A DNA stretch of 64,000 bases from Lunularia cruciata (lineage: Eukaryota; Streptophyta; Marchantiopsida; Lunulariales; Lunulariaceae), in the NCBI GenBank assembly GCA_948567375.1, contig OX419755.1, positions 4,903,001 to 4,967,000 on the forward strand. The letters are read 5' to 3'. The notes under the pieces were generated by a model that was not told the origin of the DNA, made no database searches, and saw nothing but the letters and a program-made list of their open reading frames with translations. Positions within the stretch are counted from its first letter, which is position 1, and each line of letters begins with the position of its first letter. Below are positions 43,760 through 52,600 of the stretch, piece by piece. The translations under genes were made by a program, and so were the position numbers.

Positions 43760-44190
43760 GTCAAAACATTGAATGGCATACTGCGCTTTTAAGTTATCCT
43801 ATGATACTTACTCCCTCCAGCAATCTCAATGTATTATCCTAAAGTTAGCTACAAACGTATCAGTTAATGTCAAATAGTTGAATGGCATAGTGCGCTTTTA
43901 AATTATCGTGGGTTACTTACTCCCTCAAGCAATCTCAAATTATCCAAGAAGTTAGCTACAAATGCATCAGTATATCATATCAGTAAATCTGGACTTATCA
44001 TACGAAATCCCGGAGGTGTTGCTAACTCCCTCCGGCAGTGCCAATGAATGATACTAAAAGTTAGCTACAAATATATCAATATAAAATATCAGTTAAGCCG
44101 GACTTATCATACGAGAATCCTAGAGAGGTTACTCCCACTCTCCAGCAATGTCAATGAATTCTAGAATCTAGCTACAAATGTATCAATATA
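43760..44190. repeat. Array of about four ~106-bp degenerate tandem units upstream of locus B
   Basis: Each unit has (T/C)TA(A/C)CTCCC.C.., then GCA(A/G)T.(T/C)CAAT, then (A/T)AGTTAGCTACAAA..(T/A)ATCA. They start near 43810, 43917, 44026 and 44130. Two units share GAATGGCATA(C/G)TGCGCTTTTAA, and two share GGACTTATCATACGA. The array ends about 620 bp before the first recognisable exon of locus B. Confidence 0.75.
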
Positions 44191-44818
44191 TAAATCTTGT
44201 TTCTTCTAGGCCCACCAAGGAAGACTTTTTACTCCTAGACTTATCTTCAGGCCAGCGATAGCGCACTGGAGCTTGAAAAGAAGCAGCGTTGCTTTACAGG
44301 ACTCAGAGTGCAGCAATTAATGACTGAGAGGGCATTGAGACTGAATACAGCTAATGCATTACCATACCGAGCTCTCCATACATGCCAGCAAAACCTTTTG
44401 TGGAGAGCCCTAAAGAACATTGCTTCAAATTCTGTGGAGAGTAAGGATTTCGTAGTCCTCGGGGCACCAGCCACAGTTTTGAGTACCAGTCTGTAGAGCA
44501 GGAGTACTGTTCCTCCGCGTTTGGATCTTTCTCGATGGTATACTACCGTATACATGCTAGTAATTCTGAAATATCTTAGCGCCAGTCATTGATCATGAGT
44601 AGTCATTGTGTACTTGCTAGGCAGCCGGATTCCTAGAGTATATAATGCTTGGTTCTCCTCTTTAAGTATGTTTGCAATTTAAAATGTTTTTAGAGATTCA
44701 AGTACGTCATTTGAAGTTCGGAGGCATTGATTTGCAGGAACATATCTAACAGTTACACCATGATTCAATCTTATCAACGTTCATTTAAACTGTCTACAGT
44801 TTCGCCAACTCAATAGCA
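44191..44818. other. 5' flank of locus B
   Basis: No plus-strand start codon in frame with the hydrolase exon is present before an upstream stop near 44790, so the true start was lost or lies in a separate upstream exon; TTCGCCAACTCAATAGCAG at 44800-44818 could be a 3' splice site. A 102-codon minus-strand frame (44247-44555) has no known motif. Confidence 0.4.
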
Positions 44819-45445
44819 GTGTACTTGCTCTATGAGCCCGAATGTGATCCTGAGTGGGACATTGTGTTCTTTCATGGCTTACGGTTTGAGGGTGACTCCG
44901 GCGATCACATCTCAACCTGGACGTCAGGAGATGGTGATAAAGCGATATGCTGGCCATCGGTTTGGTTAGGTTCTAAATTTTGTCGTGCTAGAATTTTAAC
45001 CATCGCTTATGATGCGAGCATAATCAAAACGGATAAAGAGGGCCGAATGGATTTCACACTGATTTGTGGGAATCTTTTACTGGAGTTGGTGGATTTTCAG
45101 AAAGTTGGCTCACGTCCTGTGATTCTTGTTGGCCACTGCATAGGTGGTTTACTTATAAAGCAGTTATGCGTGATAGCTTCTTTCCAGAATGGAGTGAGTA
45201 GTCCTGATAATCGGCTCTGCAAATCCTTTCTAGAGAACATTAGAGGTGTGTTTTATTTTAGTACCGCGCATCTGGGGTGTTAACACCCGCTGGACTCCAA
45301 GGAATACGAGCTACTGAGCGAAATGAATGTTTATCTGCCAGAGCTAAACAATCTTGCTGGCAGACTTCAGCACGACTTCGAGTCTCTAGGAAAAAAATAT
45401 GACTGGATATTTGCGAGCGCGCTGGGGATGCAAGAAACCACGTCC
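44819..45445 (+). pseudogene. Locus B exon 1: alpha/beta-hydrolase domain with Cys at the nucleophile position
   Basis: WDIVFFHGL (oxyanion-hole HG), ICWPSVWLG, ARILTIAYDAS and VILVGHCIGGLLIKQLC. The usual GHSxG elbow is GHCIG, so the catalytic Ser is replaced by Cys; locus C also has Cys, locus A has Ser. After FYFSTAHLGC a TAA interrupts (45281-45283), and the same frame continues HPLDSKEYELLSEMN to KKYDW, ending QETTS before GTAAGT. The region upstream has no in-frame ATG. Confidence 0.82.
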
Positions 45446-45697
45446 GTAAGTGGTACTTCCTACTTGGTTTGAGTACTTCAGTTCAGTTCGGCACTGACTG
45501 CTATAATAAAATATTTCCACCAGAATCTAGAAGTTTCTGGAAAGTTTGGAATTTGTTATCAAGTGGTCAGCGATGAACTTCACTAATAGTTAGAATGGAG
45601 CAAGTGCAAGAATTGGGCAAGCTTTAATTTTGTTAGTTTTGCGATCCGTATCAATCTTTTATAGCAGCTGTATTATTGTGTAATGAATGTGCATCAG

Positions 45698-46746
45698 GGC
45701 ATCGGAGTCAAGGAGGCTTCAGCAAGAGTCCCCGGTTATAGATTCTACACGGAAATGGCGGCCAGTCACCACACCATAACGAAGCCCGCGACTCAACAGT
45801 CCGGTACCTACATATTTCTCGAGGAGTTCATCTCCAATTGCTTCTCACGGCCGAGTTACAGATGCAGAGTACCTGGGGCCCAAGTGTCTTCACCAATTCA
45901 TCATCTTCCTGAGAAGTATGTGCTAGTCCAACCTCTGTTCGACGAATTGAAGAAAGCACTTGAGGAACCAGACGCATCGAACAGGCGGGTAGTCAATCTG
46001 CATGGAGCTCCTGGAACAGGTAAAACCAAGATGGCGGAGTACATCGCACACTATTATACAAATTCACACACAAGTGCTAACACGGCCACGGAGAATGGCA
46101 CATGGAAACCTGACTCCGTGTTCATAATCAATTGCGGGGGTGGAGACAATGTTACTGAAGATATCAAGGAAAAGTTGGCTAAACTCTGCAAGGATCTCGG
46201 ATTCACTGCTTCCACTGGCAGCACGATACCTGAAAGAAATAAACTTTCATCAATTCAAGCGAGATTAACTGATCTGCTCAAAGATATAAGCGTGTTAATC
46301 ATCTTGGATGATGTGTGGAGACATGAATATCTGTATAGTTTCCTTGTTCGCAGCAAGGGGGTCCGATATCTCGTTACCACTCAAATACAAGGTATATGGA
46401 AGAATGGCAGCATGCCATGGGCCACCGTCAAGGACATACAGATGCCAAGACCGTCAAAGGATGATGCCCGGCAAATCCTTGCAAGGCAAGGATTTGCCGG
46501 GCATCATCCTTTGATGTGTGGAGACATGAATATCTGTATAGTTTCCTTGTTCGCAGCAAGGGGGTCCGATATCTCGTTACCACTCAAATACAAGGTATAT
46601 GGAAGAATGGCAGCATGCCATGGGCCACCGTCAAGGACATACAGATGCCAAGACCGTCAAAGGATGATGCCCGGCAAATCCTTGCCTTGCATAACGATCA
46701 ACTTCGTAGGGATCTCGAAAATTCCAGCAGTTCGTGTGAGCTGAAG
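45698..46746 (+). pseudogene. Locus B exon 2: NB-ARC domain split by a 203-bp insertion
   Basis: After acceptor GCATCAG the frame reads GIGVKEASARVPGYRFY, then P-loop HGAPGTGKTKMAEY, SVFIINC, kinase-2 LIILDDVWRHEY, and RYLVTTQIQGIW. At 46483 the normal frame is lost: 203 bp are inserted, made of a 29-bp inverted copy followed by an identical 173-bp repeat of 46310-46482. Because 203 is not a multiple of three, the frame shifts; it is regained in the second repeat and goes on ALHNDQLRRDLENSS to ELK before GTGATG. Confidence 0.85.
46310..46685 (+). repeat. Direct repeat with inverted junction (template-switch structure)
   Basis: 46310-46482 and 46513-46685 are identical over 173 bp. Between them, 46486-46514 is the exact reverse complement of 46454-46482 (29 bp), with AAG as the turn at 46483-46485. 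The result is a foldback joined to a direct duplication inside the NB-ARC exon. Confidence 0.95.
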
Positions 46747-47105
46747 GTGATGTATCGGTCCTCCACATATCCATATGCAATTATCAGCAGCATGATTGAA
46801 AGACATAACATCTTTAACGATGTGGAATTCTTCCAATCGGTTCTTACAGCTACAGTAGTTCCGAGCATACTGGAGATGCTAGACAATATCTTGACTGCTG
46901 GATGTCTATGTGTCAGCTCAATTTAGGTGTACACCCTGGTCAACATCGATATCGTGGATATATATATTTATGATTGTGATAGTGAAGGCATGCAGGGGAT
47001 ATTTGGTACTCCGGAGTATTAGATACTAAGAATTCAATATCAGCTCGTTGATGGGTGAAGCACTTTTGCTAATTTAAAACTGGGATTGTTCGGTTGTTGC
47101 TTCAG

Positions 47106-47893
47106 GTAATTGTAGACAAAGTGATCGAGGCTTGTGAGTACCACCCCCTAGTACTTCTAAATACTGCCATGGAAATGAGCAAGGGGAACGGAAACACGCA
47201 CAGCGACCTTAAAGACTGGGAGGTGATAAGTAATCACCTGGTGGATTTCGTGGATGATGAGGAACCAGAAGACATGGAATTCTCCAAATTCGCTGGAGGA
47301 AGCTATCCCAGATCACTTGTTCCTTCCATGACACACATGGTGGACTCCCTACCGAAGAAGACGAGAGAGCTGTTCTATTTGGCTCTGGTTTGGGACTCTT
47401 CTAGGTCTACAAAGGTACCAGAGATATTTCTAAGCATATTATTCCGAGCCGGAAATGATAAGAGAGAACACTCGTATGTCAGGCTGAGGAAGGATTTGGA
47501 AGATAGAACGCTGATACAGTGTGAACACGGATACGCACAGACTCGATACTACTGGATTCACAAGCTCAGAAAGGATATCATAGTGAAGAGGAAAAAAGAC
47601 CAACTGAGTAAGGTCTTCGATTCCTTGTTATATCCAAATTTGGCAGGACCTAATTGTGAGGGTGATTTAGCTAAGGCTCTTGCAGTTCTTTACGGTGCAA
47701 GAAACGTTGCAGATGATCACGACAATGCACCTTTGACGCACCGATACTACGGCCGATGAGCACTTCGTTCGACAACGTGGTGTCACAAGTTAATTGCGAA
47801 GCAGATGAGTTGCTGTTTGCCCGACAGGTTATTGAGCCTCTTCTTTGCCTTCTTGATGGCGAAGACCAGCAAATCCGATCGTCGACTAGCAAG
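47106..47893 (+). pseudogene. Locus B exon 3: GLPL-like and winged-helix region
   Basis: After acceptor TTGCTTCAG it reads VIEACEYHPLVLL (GLPL position), an acidic linker, then DSLPKKTRELFYLALVW, VRLRKDLEDRTLIQ and YYWIHKLRKDI. The last segment sits where NLRs have the MHD motif; here it reads IHK. Near 47740 the frame must change from DDHDNAP to FDNVVSQVNCEADELLFARQVIEPLLCLLD, which matches locus A. The exon ends STSK before GTAGGT. Locus A lacks about 150 of these residues. Confidence 0.75.
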
Positions 47894-48065
47894 GTAGGTA
47901 CTACGTACGTAGTATTAATACATATGGTTCACTTTATATTTTAATGTGACTCTAGCGACGATTTGTATGAATTGGTCAAAATGATGAGGAGGTCTACGGA
48001 TTTATGCCCACGATTTGGACGTATGTGATAAATTGACAATGAAACTGTGACCATGTTTGACGCAG

Positions 48066-49508
48066 GCTATTGTCGAGTATGTGTTTCAACGGCAGCTGGA
48101 CGATGAGTCGACGTCAACTTTGCTGACGCTCCCTAAGTCAAAGAACAGCAGCAATGGATGGGTCCGGGGGTTTGCACATAGGTACTCCTACCTAGATTAT
48201 CAGCCAGCAGAGCTTGACGTTCCCAAGCGTGGTCGAAAATTCCAAGCAAGCTTTTCTGAAGTATCACCAAAGACCTTTGATAAGGTTTTAAATCTGCTGG
48301 AAGATGAACAGATGGGAAGTATGGCGGTTGGGGTAGTTGCAGAGCTAGCCTTGTATGAGTCAGAAGAATCTCTAACACGTGTGGCGTGTAGGTTGGCCCC
48401 AATTATGAGCTCATCAAAACATGAATTTCGCGTGGAGTGCATGAAGACCATTATGGGAGATGGAGACGGTACGAAGGTGATTGAAGTAAGTGAGTCACTG
48501 TTGAGATGTCATGGTATTCTTAAAGTCTTCGAAGAACTGCATGGATAACGTCCCTGACAGCTCCTCTAGTGCAGTACGGATTGCTTCGGAGATTTACCAT
48601 CTCTCAGTGAGAACTGGTTCCGCTAAGACGATGGGAGAATACCCAGGTTTTCTCACCAGCCTCGTGAACCTGGTCAAGAAGTTTAGATGTGTTCCGTACA
48701 TAAAAGATGAAGACAGCATTCGCGATTCACCATCTTGTGGAATAGACCTGTTACAATCGGTAAGGTGTAGATATAATGCGGAATGTCTGACCCCGGTAGA
48801 AGCAATTCGTGCCTAGGGTCGACTTACCTTCCTTCCGGAGAACAGGGAGATTGTGCTGAAAGCATACGACGTTGTAAAACTGCTAGAAACGATGGTTAGT
48901 ATAAAACACGACCATCTGTTTTGGGGTGCGGCCGCAGTCTTCTTGAGTAACTTTGCGCTGCACGCGGAGCCATCGTTGCACGAACGGATCTCTAAGGTGC
49001 CAGGATTGAAGAGCAGTCTTCTTGGAGGCAGAAAGTTCTTCAAGATCACTCAGGATGAACCGACGAGATCTCCATCGAATGGCGACGATCTCTCTCATGT
49101 CAAGGGCGAAGAAGTTCCTAGTTCCGAGATGACATGGTACGAGGAAGACGTGCAACAAGCTGAGATGGTGAACAAGGACTTCAACAGACGTACTGATTAT
49201 GCTGGTGAGATTGAATTTGTGAACAGGCCTTGGGTTTCCATAGGCAGAGCAGTGTCAATACTCTATCCTTCCGAAGTCAACCAGACAGTAAACGTTGACC
49301 TGCCCAAGATCCACGAATATTTCTACTACTTTGGTGTTGGTGTGGGATATTCGGAGCAAAGGAAGTTCGTCCAGGCGTTAGCGAGTTTCAATCGAGTGGT
49401 CGATTGTCTAGATGAATCCAGGGTATCCAGTACTCAGCGTGGAACTTTCATTTCGGAGCCCTCTAATACTATGTATGAGCGATTCTTCTATGGCTGCGCG
49501 GTAATGAG
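48066..49508 (+). pseudogene. Locus B exon 4: helical (armadillo/TPR-like) repeat region
   Basis: Aligns with locus A exon 4 throughout: AIVEYVFQRQLDDESTSTLL, VVAELALYESEESLTRVA, VRIASEIYHLSVRTG, RPWVSIGRAVSILYPSEV and FYYFGVGVGYSEQRKFVQALASF. A one-base insertion near 48525 and a TAG at 48814-48816 (TTG in A) break it, but downstream (48853-49508) it is open. It ends AVMR before GTTAGT. Confidence 0.75.
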
Positions 49509-49660
49509 GTTAGTAACACAGTCTCAAACCTCAAAGTGCTCTTGTCCATTGCAAGTTTGCAATTTGCTGCGCTGCAAAATTTGAGCTTTGCCTTCCCTGA
49601 CCTTTGAATCTGGTTTCTGGAGCGCTCATCTAACTCTTCTCTTTGGATCATTCTCCACAG

Positions 49661-50216
49661 TTGCTACAAAGTGAAAGGGTTGATGAAAGATTATGAAGGA
49701 GCATTGAAGGGCCTGACAAAGTATAAGGAGTCTCGTGATTGGTACAACGAGATGTCTTACTCAATGCTTCTGTCGATGTACAATGGCCTGCTGATATGGG
49801 GCTATGATAGGAGTAAGGAACTTCAAATCAAACTACAAGTTGAGGAGGGCATTTTGAAGAAGTCGACACGTGACTTCAAAGGCGCTATGGAACACCTAAA
49901 CAAAGCTCTGAAAGACTTAGAAGAACTCGAGTACGGCAGTGTTTCCCGTGAAATCGAGGTCAGAGGAGTTCGAAGTAAAGTAGTCTCCTGGGAGGATAAG
50001 TATATGTGCAGAAGGTTAGAGTATGAGTGTTTGAGGCATAGAGACCATCTTAAGTTTCTCCAAAACGATGAGAGAGGAGCTAGAATAGATGCCGATGCAG
50101 CTCTGGAGCTCGGTAGTCAGCCATTGAGGAACTGCAATGATTTTCAAAAGGAGTGGTTCATCAGTTCATTCATGTTTGAGATTCAAGTAGAATTTCTGCA
50201 TTACAAATTGCAGTAA
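49661..50216 (+). pseudogene. Locus B exon 5: C-terminal TPR-like segment, intact
   Basis: After acceptor CTCCACAG: CYKVKGLMKDYEGALKGLTKYKESRDWY, MYNGLLIWGYDRSKELQIKLQ, then DFKGAMEHLNKALKDLEEL (TPR-like), and the end EFLHYKLQ with TAA at 50214-50216. No defect. About 181 codons. The 16217-16763 exon of locus A is the mirror copy, with a premature TGA. Confidence 0.75.
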
Positions 50217-50485
50217 ACTCCAACAGAGAAAGCCGGGAGCGCGACTTGGAAAACCATGCGTCCTTGAAAACTTTGTAAAATGTTATACTCTGTACAATGG
50301 ACCTCAAAATTCACAATTCTATGATAGTAAGCTTTACTACATTAAATGATACTATCATTTGCTTCTAATTGATGAGCTATAGATTCATTTAATTACATAT
50401 TCAGAGATTTAAAATAAGGTGTTCAAGACTCTCTATGAAGGTACAACTTTAACGTTTACTCTCTGAATCTTATCATACTTGGAAT
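50217..50485. other. 3' flank of locus B
   Basis: AT-rich. AATTTGTAAAATGTTATAC and further T-rich sequence could supply a polyadenylation region. A near-inverted pair TATGATAGTAAGC.TTACTACATTAAATGATACTATCAT lies at 50321-50360. Confidence 0.35.
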
Positions 50486-50540
50486 TTGAAGCTAAACTCT
50501 TTTCCTACATCTTACTCGCTCTATGTTTGTCTATTTCTTT

Positions 50541-50648
50541 CTTACTCGCTAGGTGATACTCCTCCGTTTTCAATTCCCGATGTTCAATTTCTTTCTTACT
50601 CGCTAGATGATACTCCTCCGTTTTCAATTCCGGATGTTCAATTTCTTG
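50541..50648 (+). repeat. 54-bp tandem duplication (18-residue unit)
   Basis: Two units start CTTACTCGCTAG(G/A)TGATACTCC at 50541 and 50595, with only a few differences over 54 bp. The length keeps the frame of a 92-codon plus-strand open frame (50486-50764), which would encode SYSL(G/D)DTPPFSIPDVQFL twice. I cannot say that the frame is a gene; it has no known motif. Confidence 0.85.
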
Positions 50649-50764
50649 CTGTTGTTGTCTTTGTTCTTCTCCCGTCCATGATATACTCTAGGTCATGGGA
50701 GGTATTACTTATGAACTATGAAAAGTATCAATTCATTTTGCCTTTATATCACTTTCACTTATAA

Positions 50765-52135
50765 TTAGTTATATAATTTTTTCCTAAAATGCACTCAATC
50801 ATTGTCTCGTATTCGTTTCAATTCTATTCACATACATTGGTCATGCTTGTATTTCATATGCATTTCTTTGTTCCTTCTCAGAGCGTCTCCAACGCTCTAG
50901 GGTTGCTTGGAGAGGCAAAACAAGATTTGCAACCATGAATCCAGTTTGGGATACTTCGATTTTTGATTGTTGAGCATGCCCAAAGTGATATGTGCTTTCT
51001 TGACCAGATCTTTCAGGGTTTCGTGAGGCAATCCCGCTCACTAGAAACCTGTCAGAAAAGGCGGAGATTGAGTCTTGACAGCGGAGATGACTCACTAGCA
51101 TGCTTTCCCTTTGGGGTTTCTGAATTGTTAAATTTACTTTGTTTATGCTAGTTCATGTAACAACTTAGCAACAGTGTTGACTTACTTAGATACCAACCAT
51201 TAAAATCAGCCATTCCTTATGAAAAATGGTTCATAACTTTTGTTCAAAACATATTTGCCTTTTACTTTGCTTTCGCTATGAGATTCTTCGACTCAACAAA
51301 CAATCCATGACTTTGCAATCTATTCAAATTCAACATAGACGTAGTTTGTTTCTTTCATCGCTCCATTACCATTCAGGGATGGGAAATTGATACCATTGTA
51401 ATTGACAAATTGACAACAAGAACACCTAGTTCCCAACAATAGCAACTTGGAAAGTATTACACAAACATCTAAAATGGTACAAGTATTAGAGGGGTCAATG
51501 AATGGAAAGCCAATCCAAGGATAGGAAGGGGATAGGAAGAAGCAAGGAGACGGAGCTGTATCACTTGAAAGTCTTGATGATGATGATCTTGATGATGATG
51601 ATGATGATCGGAAAGAAATGTCCGGGACTCATGAAACGTAGCAATGCGCCATGGGCAACAAGAAGAAAAACATTTGGCATCTTTAGAGAAAATGGGAGAG
51701 TGTCACACAGATGCTCTTATTGAGGTAAATCAAGCACTTGCAATAGCATTGAATCGATGAGCAAAAGTATCCTATACTTCTATGCAAGATACCTCAAAAC
51801 TATATCCAAAGAGCAAATATGCATCATGAAAAAGATACTTATTGATGAGATGGATATTGGAGTGCAATTCATTGAACAAAACCCCTCTACATTCAGAAAA
51901 TGTATCCGCTGCAAATTGGGTTACAAAGAAGGAAAATTAAGAGTTCACAATGCAACGTTGTGCCGCTGCAAGAGGATTTAAACACTATGTAGGGAAAAAT
52001 TATCAAGGTAAATACTCTAAACTAGAGCTAGAGTCTCATTCCAGTAGTACTCTAGATTCTTAAACTTTGGAAGGTGAAATTGCTTACTGGAACCATTGGA
52101 ACCTATATGGTTGCATGTGAGATTCAGTGGGGGAT
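50765..52135. other. Mixed sequence with a GAT microsatellite, no confirmed gene
   Basis: A (GAT)n tract lies at 51575-51609, interrupted once by CTT. In one frame it would give an Asp run (LDDDDLDDDDDDRKEM), in the offered longer open frame a Met run; both frames carry stops nearby. A minus-strand frame at 50841-51101 (86 codons) and a plus frame at 51757-51981 (74 codons, with KCIRCKLGY..LCRCKRI cysteines) are unrecognised. Confidence 0.4.
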
Positions 52136-52300
52136 TTAGCAAGTTTCTTTGTTGGATGTGTAGTGAAGGACTTTGTAACAAACCAAGGATAGAATAGGAG
52201 AATGGAGGATCAAACTTTGCAAGTTTCTTTGCTGGAAGTGTAGTGAAGTACTTTGTAACAGACCAAGGAGAGAAATAGGAGAATGGATTATCAAACTGAG
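52136..52300. repeat. ~78-bp tandem duplication
   Basis: GCAAGTTTCTTTG(T/C)TGGA(T/A)GTGTAGTGAAG.ACTTTGTAACA(A/G)ACCAAGGA occurs at about 52138 and 52216, each followed by AATAGGAGAATGGA..ATCAAACT. Confidence 0.8.
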
Positions 52301-52319
52301 AACTATCAATTCAAGGAAA

Positions 52320-52600
52320 TTCCAAATGCTTGGACTGAGCCAAGGCTTTGGTATTTATATGCAAACTAAATACAAAACACCCATAGAAACTTCTAGACAA
52401 TTGTTCTCCTGGAAGCAAACTTTCTTGGAGTACAAGCTAAGCTAGCACTTTATATGGCATAAAACCACTCAATCCTTTTGAAGTTTCCAGAAGCTGCTCA
52501 CCAGGAGGAATCTTGGATGCCTCTAGAACATTCTTAGAATTCCTATATGTATGCTAGTTCTCCCTCTTTTAGCTATACTTATCTCATGCTAACTCAATAT
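52320..52600 (-). mobile_element. LTR1-related LTR fragment
   Basis: On the minus strand it reads AAGAATGTTCTAGAGGCATC, then AGCTTCTGGAAACTTC, TAGCTTAGCTTGTACTCCAAG and GCATATAAATACCAAAGCC, the same order of landmarks as in LTR1 (AAGAATATTCTAGAAGCATC; TAGCTTAGCTTGCA; TATAAATACCAAA). It is a diverged relative in inverse orientation. Confidence 0.6.

Larger units (their letters stand above)
44819..50216 (+). pseudogene. Receptor locus B: alpha/beta-hydrolase, NB-ARC, winged-helix, helical-repeat, TPR-like gene
   Basis: Paralogue of locus A on the opposite strand with the same exon plan: 44819-45445, 45698-46746, 47106-47893, 48066-49508 and 49661-50216. All four introns have GT donors and AG acceptors. 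Unlike A it keeps the winged-helix part in exon 3. Defects: in-frame TAA at 45281-45283, a 203-bp rearrangement in the NB-ARC exon that shifts the frame, a frame change near 47740, a one-base insertion near 48525, and TAG at 48814-48816 where A has Leu. The domain set fits a hydrolase-type plant NLR with helical repeats in place of LRRs; such proteins are cytosolic immune switches. This copy cannot make a full product. Confidence 0.82.

Noticed and set aside
46308-46514. 68-codon frame in the repeated NB-ARC segment
   Set aside because: It is the wrong frame of the 173-bp repeat created by the insertion.
51575-51609. Acidic or Met-rich protein from the GAT run
   Set aside because: A microsatellite gives such frames by itself; stops surround it in the Asp frame.
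51660-51980. Possible translation-factor-like zinc finger (KCIRCK..LCRCK)
   Set aside because: Cysteine spacing and the surrounding frame do not fit a known factor, and stops break the longer reading.
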